In this document: piece after piece, positions 8,667 to 18,600 of the stretch | Numbering within the stretch: position 1 is the stretch's first letter | How the letters are laid out: each line of letters starts with the position of its first letter | Assembly (NCBI GenBank): GCA_039199225.1 | Contig: JBCCSZ010000002.1 | Location: forward strand, 1-64,000 | Source of the DNA: JBCCSZ01 sp039199225 | GTDB lineage: Bacteria > Bacteroidota > Bacteroidia > Chitinophagales > Saprospiraceae | Reading direction: 5' to 3' | DNA length: 64,000 nucleotides | The notes under the pieces: generated by a model | The model's database searches: none | Told to the model about the DNA's origin: nothing | What the model saw: only the letters and a program-made list of their open reading frames with translations | Translations under genes and position numbers: made by a program

Positions 8667-10658
8667 ATGCCTCTTATGAACAAAACCACCTACTCTATTT
8701 TTCTGCTTTTCCTCTTTATCAGTGCATGTACATTTGTCCAAAAAGTGAAAGATGGCCAAACAGCCTTTGAGCGCAGGCAATATGCCGTGGCGGTTGATAT
8801 GCTCAAAAAGGATTTCAAAAAGGCTAAAATTCGCACGGAAAAGGGCAAAATCGCCTTTCTAATTGGCGAATCCTACCGGCGCATGAACAAGGTCGAAAAT
8901 TCCATTGACTGGTATTTGACTGCCTACAACAACAGCTATGGGGTAGATGCCTTGAAGGAATATGCCTATGCTCTGAAACGCAATGAGCAATACAAGGAAG
9001 CCGGGGACGCCTTCAAAAATCTGGGCATCGAGATCGGAAGTCCCTACGAATACCGCCGCGAAATCACAGCCTGCAAACAAGCCATCGAATGGGTGGAGGA
9101 GGCTAAAGACAGTGATTACAGTGTCGAATTGCTGCCATTCAATACGGGCAATGCCGATTATGCCCCCACATTGTACAAAGACGGGCAAATCTTGTTTACT
9201 TCAGACCGCAGCAGCAGCAGTGGGGAGGCCATCTACAATTGGACAGGCAACAAGTTTTCGGACATCTTTCAGGTCAACCTCAACAGCAATGATGTTTCGC
9301 CCTTTGATGGCAGCATCAATACGGATGACAACGAAGGCACCATCGCTTTCAATGAGGATTACACGGAGATGATCTTTACCAGATGCTACAACGACGATAA
9401 GTACACCGATAATTACTGCCGACTGATGAGCAGTCAGCTGGAAGGCGGTTCCTGGACTTCGCCGGAGCCCTTAAATTTTACGCAAGAAAAGATCAACTAC
9501 GGTCATCCGGCCTTAACCAAGGATGGCAGTACGCTCTATTTTGCTTCTGATAATCCCGAAGGCTGGGGTGGCTTTGATATTTACAAGACAGAGCGTACCC
9601 CAGATGGTTGGGAAGAACCACAACTGCTCAGTCGAAGCATTAATACGGCCGGGAATGAAAAGTTTCCGCAGCTAGATGCCGACACGCTTTACTTTTCCTC
9701 CGACTTCCATACTGGCTTGGGGGGACTCGACATTTTCAAGTCGTACAAAATGGGCAATGGCAATTGGAGCCCGGTCCACAATCTCAAGCCCCCTATCAAT
9801 ACAGCAGGAGACGATTTTGGCCTGGTTGTCGATTACCAAGCCGCCAAGGAAGATGGCATCCTACAAGTTGGTTACATCAGCTCTACGCGCCTAAATGGGG
9901 CTGGCAATGACGATATTTACCGCTTTGAGCGAAGAATTCCTCCACCCCCTCCCCCCGTGGATACCAGCAAGCCGATCGTCTATAAGCTCATTTTGGATGT
10001 TTATGTACTGGAAAAGATTTACAAATTCGAAGACAACCCCAACAGTAAAATACTGGGCCGTAAACCCTTGAGTGGTGCCGATTTGGAAATCACCATCCCT
10101 GGCAAACGCCCCAAGAAGCTCAAAGTCAATGAAGAGGGGCTTTACACGCTGGAAATGGCCGAAAATACCGACTATAATTTCTTGGCTGGAAAAGAGGGTT
10201 ATTTGAAAAATACGGCTTCCTTTTCGTCCAAAGGCATCGGAAAAGACCCCAACAATCCCGTCTTAAAGTTTGAAGTAGAGATCGTACTGGACAAGATATT
10301 TGCCAATAAAGAAATCGTACTGGAGAATATTTACTACGACTTTGATAAGTGGTTCATCCGGGAAGATGCCAAACCAACCTTGAATAGACTAACCGCTATG
10401 CTGCAGCAAAACCCTGACATTCGCATCCAGCTTTCGTCCCATACCGACTGCCGTGGTGGTACCCGCTACAACCAGGGACTTTCACAGCGCAGGGCTCAAT
10501 CGGCGGTTGATTATTTGATTACACAAGGCGTAGATGCTGTTCGGCTGGAAGCAGTGGGCTATGGAAAAAATGCCCTTTTGGTTGAATGCGTTTGCAGCCG
10601 CTGCTCGGAAGAAGAACACCAGGCCAATCGACGAACAACCTTTAAAATTTTGCAGTAA
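8667..10658 (+). CDS. PorE-like OmpA-family lipoprotein (TPR, beta-propeller, CRD, OmpA)
   Basis: The product has 663 residues. A lipoprotein signal (lipobox ISAC, Cys near residue 21) is followed by TPR-like helices at about 25-145. Next is a PD40/WD40-like propeller at about 150-425 with blades such as LYFASDNPEGWGGFDIYKTE and LYFSSDFHTGLGGLDIFKSY. Then come a proline-rich hinge, a carboxypeptidase regulatory-like fold at about 460-535, and an OmpA peptidoglycan-binding domain (YYDFDKWFIREDA, SSHTDCRGG). This domain order is that of PorE, the T9SS component that links the secretion trunk to peptidoglycan. Bacteroidota have several such paralogues, so the T9SS assignment is inference. The start could also be the ATG at 8676. 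The next gene follows after 11 bases. Confidence 0.8.
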   Translation: MPLMNKTTYSIFLLFLFISACTFVQKVKDGQTAFERRQYAVAVDMLKKDFKKAKIRTEKGKIAFLIGESYRRMNKVENSIDWYLTAYNNSYGVDALKEYAYALKRNEQYKEAGDAFKNLGIEIGSPYEYRREITACKQAIEWVEEAKDSDYSVELLPFNTGNADYAPTLYKDGQILFTSDRSSSSGEAIYNWTGNKFSDIFQVNLNSNDVSPFDGSINTDDNEGTIAFNEDYTEMIFTRCYNDDKYTDNYCRLMSSQLEGGSWTSPEPLNFTQEKINYGHPALTKDGSTLYFASDNPEGWGGFDIYKTERTPDGWEEPQLLSRSINTAGNEKFPQLDADTLYFSSDFHTGLGGLDIFKSYKMGNGNWSPVHNLKPPINTAGDDFGLVVDYQAAKEDGILQVGYISSTRLNGAGNDDIYRFERRIPPPPPPVDTSKPIVYKLILDVYVLEKIYKFEDNPNSKILGRKPLSGADLEITIPGKRPKKLKVNEEGLYTLEMAENTDYNFLAGKEGYLKNTASFSSKGIGKDPNNPVLKFEVEIVLDKIFANKEIVLENIYYDFDKWFIREDAKPTLNRLTAMLQQNPDIRIQLSSHTDCRGGTRYNQGLSQRRAQSAVDYLITQGVDAVRLEAVGYGKNALLVECVCSRCSEEEHQANRRTTFKILQ

Positions 10659-10669
10659 GACAAAACAAA

Positions 10670-12211
10670 ATGTCCGACGAAAAACCCCTTCCTAAATGGC
10701 TAATCCCCGGATTGGCCTTGTTTAAGTTATTCATTCATCTACTGACCAATACCAACTACAGCTTTCACCGGGATGAATACCTCTATCTGACGGAGGGGCT
10801 ACAGCCCGCTTGGGGCTATCTCGAAATACCGCCACTGACAGCTTTTATCGCCTCCATCATTCAATTTCTTGGCGGAAGTTTATTCATCACACGCCTATTT
10901 CCAGCCTTGATTGGCGGTGCGATGGTCTGGCTCATCGGCAAGCTTGTCCAAGCATTGGGCGGCAAAACCTGGGCTGTCGTCATAGCCTGTGCAGCGCTCA
11001 TCATTTCTCCTGCCTTTTTGCGAACCCATACCCTATTTCAGCCCGTTAGCTTCAATCAGTTCAATTGGTTCTTGGTGGGTTATTTGCTGGTGCGACTCGT
11101 TCAAAGCCAGCAAGGCCGCTACTGGTACTATTTGGGAATCATGGCAGGGATTGGAATGCTGACAAAGTACTCCATCGCCTTTTACCTCTTGAGCCTATTT
11201 GTCGCATTGCTCATCAGCCGCCATCGGTCTTGGTTTGGGACGCGCTACCCTTATTTGGCACTCTTGATCGCCCTGGTGATCGCCAGTCCAAACCTCCTGT
11301 GGCAGTATACCAATGGATTTCCCTTGTTTCGGCATATGGAAGAGTTGCGAGAAACCCAACTCGTTAATGTCAGTACGATTGAATTCGTCCTCAATCAATT
11401 CTTGATGAACTTTTCAGCATCCATCGTTTGGATTGGTGGCTTGATTTACCTTTTGAGACATCGAGCCGCCAGCGACTTTCGCTTTTTGGGCTGGGCCTAT
11501 TTATTCACCTTTGGTTTGCTCGTCTTTATGAGTGGCAAGCCTTACTACCTCCTGGGCGCCTACCCCATCCTATTTGTTTTTGGCGGATTGGCAATGACCC
11601 AGTGGATTCGTCGGGAATCCAGGCAGATGGTCCTGGCTGGCACACTGGTATTTTTCAACCTCACTAGCATCCCGATGGGCCTACCGGTATTTCCACTGGA
11701 AAGTATGAAAAAGTACTGCACCTTTGTCAGTAATTATATGGGCATGGGACAGTTGTTGGTTTGGGAAGATGGCAAGTCGCGTCCCTTGCCGCAGGACTAT
11801 GCCGATATGGTAGGCTGGGAGGAGATGGCCCGCAGAGTAGGTAAGTTTTACAACAGCCTGACGCCAGAGCAGCAGAAGGATTGCCTCATTTGGGGTGGCA
11901 GTTATGGACATGCCGGCGCCATGCAGCACTACAGAGAAAAGTATCAGCTACCAGACAACATCTACAGCCTCAGCAGCAGCTTTGTGCTATGGGCCAACCC
12001 ACAGGCAGATTTTAAAACCCAGATTTTAGTCAGTGATGAACGCTTTGACAGCTCGGAATGGTACCACCAGGTTGATTTGGTTGACAGCGTTCGCAATGCG
12101 GATGCTCGCGACCCTGGCTATATCTACTATCGGACCGATCCAAAGGTAGATGTAAAAGAGCGATGGAAGCAAAGCATACGAGAAGTGAAGGCAGGATACG
12201 GCATCGAATAA
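10670..12211 (+). CDS. GT39-type (ArnT/PMT-like) membrane glycosyltransferase
   Basis: The product has 513 residues. The first 340 are about ten hydrophobic helices. The first periplasmic loop reads NYSFHRDEYLYLTEGLQPAWGY, an HRDE-type acidic motif expected at the catalytic Asp of GT-C enzymes that use lipid-linked sugars. The C-terminal 170 residues are soluble, probably periplasmic. It most likely transfers a sugar from a polyprenyl carrier to an envelope acceptor, substrate unknown. It starts 11 bases after the PorE-like gene and is probably co-transcribed with it. Confidence 0.82.
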   Translation: MSDEKPLPKWLIPGLALFKLFIHLLTNTNYSFHRDEYLYLTEGLQPAWGYLEIPPLTAFIASIIQFLGGSLFITRLFPALIGGAMVWLIGKLVQALGGKTWAVVIACAALIISPAFLRTHTLFQPVSFNQFNWFLVGYLLVRLVQSQQGRYWYYLGIMAGIGMLTKYSIAFYLLSLFVALLISRHRSWFGTRYPYLALLIALVIASPNLLWQYTNGFPLFRHMEELRETQLVNVSTIEFVLNQFLMNFSASIVWIGGLIYLLRHRAASDFRFLGWAYLFTFGLLVFMSGKPYYLLGAYPILFVFGGLAMTQWIRRESRQMVLAGTLVFFNLTSIPMGLPVFPLESMKKYCTFVSNYMGMGQLLVWEDGKSRPLPQDYADMVGWEEMARRVGKFYNSLTPEQQKDCLIWGGSYGHAGAMQHYREKYQLPDNIYSLSSSFVLWANPQADFKTQILVSDERFDSSEWYHQVDLVDSVRNADARDPGYIYYRTDPKVDVKERWKQSIREVKAGYGIE

Positions 12212-12287
12212 GCAAACAAAAATGGGCAGCCGAACGAACCAGCTCCCCACATCAAAATTTGGATTCTAATATCTTGGACTTAATTGT

Positions 12288-13070
12288 TTACACTTCTATC
12301 GTTCCTTTCAAATACGGAACTACAAAACCGCTTAAGTACACTCTATCTCCTTCCAGACGACATTGGAGTTCGCCTCTACGCTCAGATACCTGGACGGCTT
12401 TGAGCTTTGTTTTTCCCAAAACGCCCGCCCAGTATGGTACCAGTGAGGCATGTGCCGAGCCCGTTACAGGGTCTTCGGGTATGCTACACTCAGGATCAAA
12501 TACACGGGAGACAAAATCAGCTTCGCTCCCTGGCGCAGTAATAACGGTTGATAAATATGGAATGCCTTTTAAGGCCCTAATGTTTGGTTTTGCCTGGAGA
12601 ATCTCCGATTCTGTCGCGAAGGTTACCACGATGTCGCGAGAGGCATATGCCGCCAATGGTTTGATCTTAAACGCATTCAATATGTGCTCGGGAATGGGAA
12701 TCTCCTTGGGAGGGCGCGAAGGAAAATCCAAAGTGATGGCACCATTGGGTTCCTTGGTGGCGAAAAGTGGCCCGCTCTTCGATTGAAAGGAGATGATTTT
12801 TTCCTCTTTTTTCAGCTCGTTGAATATCACATGGGCGGCTGCTAGCGTAGCGTGGCCACAAAGGTCAATTTCATCGTAGGGCATAAACCAGCGAATTTCG
12901 TACTGCCCGTCTTTCTCAACAAAGTAGCCAGTCTCTTGCAAATTATTTTCAATGGCAATGTTTTGTAGTGTGGCATCATCCAGCCAATGTGGCAATGGAC
13001 AAATGGCAGCCGGATTGCCGCGAAATCGCTCTTGGGTAAAAGCATCAACTTGGTAAATAGGTAGGGTCAT
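12288..13070 (-). CDS. PhzF-family isomerase/epimerase-like protein
   Basis: The product has 260 residues, full length for the family. QVDAFTQERFRGNPAAICPL opens the protein. ENNLQETGYFV carries the catalytic Glu of PhzF, and DLCGHATLAAAHVIF and EDPVTGSAHASL are the two conserved glycine and histidine segments that shape the active site between the two duplicated halves. Members catalyse isomerisation or epimerisation of small molecules, and most, including this one, have no known substrate. It is third in an apparent operon after ArsR and an atypical SDR, 18 bases behind the latter. Confidence 0.9.
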   Translation of the reverse strand: MTLPIYQVDAFTQERFRGNPAAICPLPHWLDDATLQNIAIENNLQETGYFVEKDGQYEIRWFMPYDEIDLCGHATLAAAHVIFNELKKEEKIISFQSKSGPLFATKEPNGAITLDFPSRPPKEIPIPEHILNAFKIKPLAAYASRDIVVTFATESEILQAKPNIRALKGIPYLSTVITAPGSEADFVSRVFDPECSIPEDPVTGSAHASLVPYWAGVLGKTKLKAVQVSERRGELQCRLEGDRVYLSGFVVPYLKGTIEV

Positions 13071-13088
13071 AGCATTGTTTATTGGTCA

Positions 13089-13685
13089 TTAATAAATCTT
13101 GAAAACCTGCCCGGTCTCTGTGCCGAACAGTGCTCGTTTGTAAACATCGATAACAGACTCAAAGGAGACGGGGCGGTGCTGGGCAAATAACTTTCCTTCT
13201 ACGATGGTCCCTTCCAACGCTCCCGGAGCCACGACATTGAGACGCAAGCCATTGTCCAACTCCGGCGCTGCAGCCTGTACAAAACTGTGAATCCCTCCAT
13301 TGACTAACGCTAGACCTGCTGCACCAGGTTCGTAAAAATCGGCTAAAATACCTGTGGTCAGCGTAATCGATCCCTTTGGCTCAAGATGGTCTTTTGCCAA
13401 TCGAATCAAATTGACCTGCCCCATGAGCTTGCTGCGAATCCCTGTGTAGAAATCCTCCTCGGTCAGCTCATTGAATGGCTTCCAGGTAGCATGCCCTGCC
13501 ATGTTGATGATGGCATCGAGCAAAGGCAATGCCTGTAGGGCTTGCAACACACTGTCTGGCTTTGTGATGTCAATCGGAAATTCTTTGCTATTTCTGGAAG
13601 CAGGGAATACTGTATGTTCCTCTCTAAGGGCCTCATACAATTTGCTGCCAATGGTTCCCGTAGCTCCGATCAGTAAAACATTCAT
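13089..13685 (-). CDS. Short-chain dehydrogenase-like protein lacking the YxxxK motif
   Basis: The product has 198 residues. The nucleotide-binding motif GATGTIGSKL and the NMAG segment identify a Rossmann-fold short-chain dehydrogenase. At the usual catalytic YxxxK position it reads LALVNGGIHSFV, so Tyr and Lys are absent. This matches my memory of the Lin1944-like SDR subgroup, described as lacking the typical active-site residues. It may bind NAD(P) without standard dehydrogenase chemistry. It lies between ArsR (62 bases upstream) and PhzF (18 bases downstream) on the same strand. Confidence 0.85.
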   Translation of the reverse strand: MNVLLIGATGTIGSKLYEALREEHTVFPASRNSKEFPIDITKPDSVLQALQALPLLDAIINMAGHATWKPFNELTEEDFYTGIRSKLMGQVNLIRLAKDHLEPKGSITLTTGILADFYEPGAAGLALVNGGIHSFVQAAAPELDNGLRLNVVAPGALEGTIVEGKLFAQHRPVSFESVIDVYKRALFGTETGQVFKIY

Positions 13686-13747
13686 ATTTAGATATTGTTA
13701 TTTGTCAATTTGTTAAATCAAAAAAAGGTGGTAATTGAGAAAGAGGA

Positions 13748-14050
13748 TTAAATAGCCCGTTGAATTTGTTCAAAGTAATGCTGCAGCGCCTCTTCATTGC
13801 GCTTGTAATAAGTCCATTTGCCAATACGCGTACTGATGACAAGACCAGCGCTTTCCAAGGTCTTCAAATACTGGGAAATAGTCGGTTGGGACAATGCGGC
13901 CTTCTCTTGTATAAATGAAACACAAACCCCTTGTCCAAAGCCGTCGACCTCCTGATGAGGCGGAAAGTTGTCTTCTGGTTGTTTGAGCCATTGCATGATC
14001 TCCATCCGGGTCTTGTTGGCCAGTGCCGCACTGATTTTCACTAAATCCAT
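13748..14050 (-). CDS. ArsR-family winged-helix transcriptional regulator
   Basis: The product has 100 residues from the chosen start MDLVKISAALANKTRMEIMQWL. The helix-turn-helix is ALSQPTISQYLKTLESAGLV, followed by a wing TRIGKWTYYKRN, the normal ArsR/SmtB layout. There is no metal-binding ELCVC motif, so the signal is unlikely to be a classic metal. An upstream in-frame start at 14212 would place the promoter and operator inside the gene and is rejected. It probably represses its own operon with the SDR and PhzF genes through the inverted repeat at 14062-14083. Confidence 0.88.
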   Translation of the reverse strand: MDLVKISAALANKTRMEIMQWLKQPEDNFPPHQEVDGFGQGVCVSFIQEKAALSQPTISQYLKTLESAGLVISTRIGKWTYYKRNEEALQHYFEQIQRAI

Positions 14051-14054
14051 GCAC

Positions 14055-14087
14055 CAAATATACAAAGACATATTGGTCTTTGTCAAT
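14055..14087 (-). promoter_or_regulatory. Promoter of the ArsR operon
   Basis: On the minus strand ATTG begins at 14087 and TATATTTG spans 14062-14055, 25 bases apart, a good match to -33 and -7. The -7 box ends only four bases before the ATG at 14050, so the mRNA should be leaderless or nearly so. Confidence 0.5.
14062..14083. promoter_or_regulatory. Inverted-repeat operator for ArsR
   Basis: ACAAAGAC (14062-14069) and GTCTTTGT (14076-14083) form a perfect 8-bp inverted repeat with a 6-base centre. It lies between the -33 and -7 elements of the arsR promoter, the right place for autorepression by a dimeric winged-helix protein. Confidence 0.55.
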
Positions 14088-14165
14088 ACGTTGAGAAAAA
14101 ATAATTGGCTATCGGATGAAAACCAATAGCCAATTATTGCTTTGTAAAAAGGTTTTTGAGAGGTA

Positions 14166-14738
14166 TTATCTGGTAAATCTCTCTTCGTAATACATGTAAA
14201 GTGTCTTCTCACCTTCCGATGTTAACTGGTCTCTTGTGGACTCTTCAGCCCCTTCGAACCAAGGCGTTCCGAAGGTGGAAAAACTAAAAATGGTGCCATC
14301 ACCACTATAGCTACTGAACGCCTTCCGAATCAGGTTGTCGCCATCCAATTCATAGGCAAAGCTAATGGTGAACCCTTGTTCCATGACCGTCAGTACCAAT
14401 GTCTTACCATTGAGTGTGTAATCTGCTGTGAACTGATCGCCATCAGGGTCGGTAACAGTAGCTTTATTATCAGCAAGAATCGCAATAGAACCAGACATAT
14501 TGTCCAGGTCTTCATTAAAAGCTTCTTCATCATCTGCAATGGCGGAAATTTCAGCGGAAGTCATTGTAACGATTGCGCCATTTTCAAATTTCCAGCCCTT
14601 AATTTCTCCTTTGTTTTGCACTGCTGCAAATTGGAAGACATCACCGCTGGCTAGAGTTGGATCAGAATCTTTATTACAGCTGGTCAATCCAATGATGGTC
14701 AGTGTAAGGAGCCCTAGAATAATAGATTTAAAATTCAT
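14166..14738 (-). CDS. Lipoprotein, possibly lipocalin-like
   Basis: The product has 190 residues. It has a clear lipoprotein signal with lipobox LTSC (Cys near 21). The mature part looks like a small beta-rich domain with alternating segments such as GWKFENGAIVTMT, NKATVTDPDGDQFTADYTLNG and KTLVLTVMEQGFTISFAYEL, the pattern of the lipocalin-like domains common on Bacteroidota lipoproteins. No ligand can be inferred. It is a separate transcription unit. Confidence 0.75.
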   Translation of the reverse strand: MNFKSIILGLLTLTIIGLTSCNKDSDPTLASGDVFQFAAVQNKGEIKGWKFENGAIVTMTSAEISAIADDEEAFNEDLDNMSGSIAILADNKATVTDPDGDQFTADYTLNGKTLVLTVMEQGFTISFAYELDGDNLIRKAFSSYSGDGTIFSFSTFGTPWFEGAEESTRDQLTSEGEKTLYMYYEERFTR

Positions 14739-14934
14739 CGGTTCAAATTATGTTTTAGTTAATAGTAAAAAATTATGCTTTTTGTTCCTGTGTTTGATAT
14801 TAATAGAAATGGATACACGCCTACTCGCTAAGACAGTGCCAAAAGATGCATTATATCAGGGAAAGACAAACTGGATTGGACATTAGTTTTAGCTTCACAT
14901 TTTTACGAAAGTCTATCAAAATATCCATAAAATG

Positions 14935-14975
14935 AAATGTTCGGAGCATTTTAACAACCTCCGAACATTTTTGTG
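14935..14975. terminator. Hairpin terminator downstream of the A2M operon
   Basis: AAATGTTCGGAG (14935-14946) and CTCCGAACATTT (14959-14970) form a perfect 12-bp stem with a 12-base loop, followed by T-rich bases on both strands. It lies downstream of the minus-strand gene ending at 15030. Confidence 0.65.
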
Positions 14976-15029
14976 AGCCAAATGCTCAGTAAAAAGCCAA
15001 TATAGCAAGTCCAACGATGGCTTACGAGG

Positions 15030-15569
15030 CTAATTTTTGTATTCTACCGCTGCTTTAAATTGGCCTTCCTCGTGCGAGTCCTCTTTGTAGTTGTAAATCC
15101 AGCTATCGCCCAGGACGGATTCATAACAAACGATGATCTGTACCTTGGCAGAAATGAGGTGGGCCAACTCACGCGTTTTGTCATTCCAGGAGAAACCGAC
15201 GATTTCCACCTCTTCTCCTGACTTAAAGACGTAGTTGTGTATTTTGCTTTGACGCAAAATGTCGTACCCTATCCCACTGTCTGGCATCAAGCTGTTGACC
15301 ATTTCAGGAAGAGAGACAACTGCTTTGGAATCGACCAGCACCTCCACAGATTTTACGATGGCCGGACCGGTTCCATTGTTGTATACGTCGATGCTGAACC
15401 CCGCCTCTGTGTAGCTCATACCTGCGCTGAGATAGGGCCAAACCATTGATTTTTGCTGTGCCTTAAGGATATTGGCTTCGTAAATGGAAGTCATCAAGGC
15501 GATGATGCTGATCAACAAGGCAGCAGCCGTTCCCACATTCTGAAGAATGGTATTGCGATCTTTTGACAT
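15030..15569 (-). CDS. Membrane-anchored protein of unknown function
   Basis: The product has 179 residues. An N-terminal helix at about 10-30 (NVGTAAALLISIIALMTSIY) anchors the protein. A short coiled stretch follows, then a beta-rich domain with SIDVYNNGTGPAIVKSVEVLVDS, a pattern seen in small membrane-tethered proteins with an immunoglobulin-like fold. I do not recognise a family. The start lies 37 bases after the alpha-2-macroglobulin stop on the same strand, so it is probably co-transcribed with it. Confidence 0.7.
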   Translation of the reverse strand: MSKDRNTILQNVGTAAALLISIIALMTSIYEANILKAQQKSMVWPYLSAGMSYTEAGFSIDVYNNGTGPAIVKSVEVLVDSKAVVSLPEMVNSLMPDSGIGYDILRQSKIHNYVFKSGEEVEIVGFSWNDKTRELAHLISAKVQIIVCYESVLGDSWIYNYKEDSHEEGQFKAAVEYKN

Positions 15570-15606
15570 GGAAGTACTCGTTGGTTTTAAGAGTGATTAA
15601 TCTTAT

Positions 15607-18600
15607 TTAATCGGTCACTTCGATCCGAATTCCTTCCGAGTGACTGGTAAATTCAGGCGCATACATACTTTGTATACTGCTCATCCCATTGGAAAAATTA
15701 CCATTGTGGATGACGCGAAGCGGATATTCAAAGACATAAGTCCCCTTGGGCAAATAGCTGAAGAAAAAGTTGGTCGATACATCGCCAGGGCTTTCGTAGT
15801 AGCCCAAACCGCCTTGCCACTTGTATTGGCTCAGCACGTTGATCGGCTCCAATCCACTGGCACGCATATCCTTCATGTGTACGTATTCCATTGGACGGTC
15901 AACCCGCAGCTCAATGCGCACCTTGAGCTTATCCCCTACCTTGAGGGTCCCCCCCTCCGGCACCACCTCCATCACCGGACCACGGTCCGAAGGGATTTCT
16001 TTGAATAACTGCTTTTTCATTTTCAGGGGCGTCTCTTCAAACGAAGTAATCTTATCCAATTCTTCAAAGTACTGCCAATACAACGCTCCCCAAGCTACTA
16101 CTTTATTGGGATTATTCACTACTAGCTGTTGCATATCACTGCCGATCTCACTCCCCTGCCAGGCGGTCTTGAAATAGCCTGTACCTGCCTCTGCCCCACG
16201 CTGAGCCTGTTTGATTTTAGCACTGTATTTCTCAGGCTGCTTGCCAAGGCGAATCTCTACCGGCTGATCCTCCAACAACCAGTTGTCTCCCCGACGCAGG
16301 AGCGCATAAACAGCTGCTGCGGTGGCTTTGGTCGTTTTCCAGTGGGTCGTTTGCTTAACTTTCAGCAACCAAACCTTTAAGTCATCTACCGCCTTGGGAT
16401 CGTTGGCCACCTCGTCAAATACCTCGATCATCAGAGCGTGGGTTTCTATGGGTAGTTTGTACCAATGATAGCCAACATCGTACTTCCAATACATACCCAA
16501 CTCCTCACTTTGCAAGGCCCGCTCTCTGAACGAAGCGATCATTTCGCCCGTAATTTGTCGGCGCTCGTAGCGCTGCAAGGCCAAGGCCAACATGCCCTCC
16601 AAGTACATACCCTTACCAAGCCAGAATTTTTCTGCCTGCCCCAAGTAGTACGCATGGGCCGTCTTGGCATCTGCCGATTGGGGGATGTCCTTAAAAAAGG
16701 AGCGTGTGTACAGATAGTGGATCGCCAAATAATCCAGATGATCTTTGGTCAAATCTCCCTTGGTCCGCTGGATGCGTGCTTCCAACTCCTTGTAATGTCG
16801 AGCCATTCTTTCATCTATAAACACGATGGCTCGCCGAAGCATATTACTAGCTCGCTCCTCCTGGCGAATGCTCTTCACGCCGAGCTGTTCCAAATGCCCC
16901 ATGCCCTCCACGAGGTATTGGGTGATGTACCAATTGGGCTGCCCGCCCGGAAACCAGGAAAATCCACCGCTGGATAGTTGGCGTTCCGCGAGTTGGGCGA
17001 CGGCTTGTTCCTGCTCTCTGCTCATGCGGTTGAGGTCAAAGAGCAAGCCGATGTTTTGCTTTTGTTGCGCTTCATTTTGAGCTTGGAGGACCCAAGGGGT
17101 CTCTGCCTGTAGTGCCGATTTCAGCTCCTCATTTTTGCTCAAATTGCTTTCCATGGCCTCTGTATTCTTCCATTGATCAAATACGCGCTTGATCTTGGGA
17201 TGCGCATTGGCAACGCTGGTAGCCAGGCTATTGGCGTAGTAGCGGTTGAATATTTGCTCGGTACAAGCATGCGGATATTCCATCAGGTATGGCAGTGACT
17301 GTACGGCATACCAAGCTGGATTGGACGTGTATTCCAAAGTCAAACGATGGTGTTGCAGCGTAGTGGAAGCGGCCGCTTCTTGCATTCGAGTGAATTGAAA
17401 AATTTTCTGCTGGCCACCCCTTACCGGCAAAGGCATTGTTTCGGTCACCAACATTCTATTGGTCAAAACAGGGAGGCTGCTTTCTTCTCCATCGCTGTGC
17501 TTATCGGCCTTGGCAGTCACTCGATGGGTAATGGCCAATACCTTCCCGACTGGAATTTTAAGCTTCCAAGCCAAGCGAGCCGACTGGCCGGCCTTTGCCG
17601 TAAAGGTGAGATTGGCCGCCTCATTGCCCAGCAACTGATCGACCGGCTGCATGCTGATCGCATCGAACAGTTCCAGTTTTGCCGTGCCGCTCAGTTCCTC
17701 TGCGGTTAGATTACTCACTTTGGCAGTAAACTCAATTTCGTCGCGCTCCCGGAAAAAGCGCGGCGGGTTCGGTACGACCATCAGCTCTTTTTGGGTCACC
17801 ACCTCATTGACACTTTGGCCAGACTTGAGGTCTTTGGTGTGGGCAAAAGCCATAAACTTCCAGCGGGTCAAGGCTTCATTCATTTTAAAGCGAACAATGA
17901 TGTTGCCCTGCGCATCGGTCCTCAAATCGGGATAGAAGAAAACCGTTTCGTTTAGATTGGTCCGCACCTTGACGGCCTGTTCTCCCTCTGGCACTTCCTC
18001 GATGACAGGTGGCGGAGGAGGTGGCGGCGGTGGAGTCGAACTGATACTAGGTACGGCACTTTTTTCCATACCATCTTCTACGGACATGTCCATCTCCTCC
18101 TCCATAGGTGCAGAGCCCCGGACTTCCATGCGCACATTCGACATGGCATCCATTTGAAAGCGGGGCTGTCTTCCGGCAGCGTAGGCATACGAGTCAAAAC
18201 CAAACCAATTCAAACGACGGTACTGCTTGGTTTTGTGCGGTGTGTACAACTGCCAATTGTCTGCATACAAAGTCGACTGTTGGGTGCCAAAGTTATTGGC
18301 CCTGACATTCAGCTGTGCATAGGAAGAGGGAAATAGATTCACGTCCCAATTCTTGGTGCCTGCAAGCTGATCCAGGGAAGCATCGTAGAGCGTAGCGACC
18401 ATTTCAGCGGCTATTTGCTCTTTCTTAGGGCCACTGATCTTCAAGCGCCATTCTTCGTCCTGCCCGGGCAGCAATTTGTCTCGGAAGGTCTCGTATTCGA
18501 TGGTCAGTTCTTTGTTGGACCAAGGAACATAGATGGTTGATTTGTGGATGTAGACCCTGTTGTGTAAAATAAAACTCAGAGAATAATGGAGATTGCCACG

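Noticed and set aside
8371..8770. 82- and 90-codon open frames on opposite strands
   Set aside because: They overlap each other and the true start of the PorE-like gene, and show no domain or signal.
13748..14212. Longer ArsR protein starting at 14212
   Set aside because: The extra 54 residues have no family similarity and would cover the TAnnTTTG promoter and the inverted-repeat operator.
17987..18045. GGC/GGT-rich tract as a separate repeat element
   Set aside because: It is simply the coding DNA for the nine-Pro run of the alpha-2-macroglobulin.
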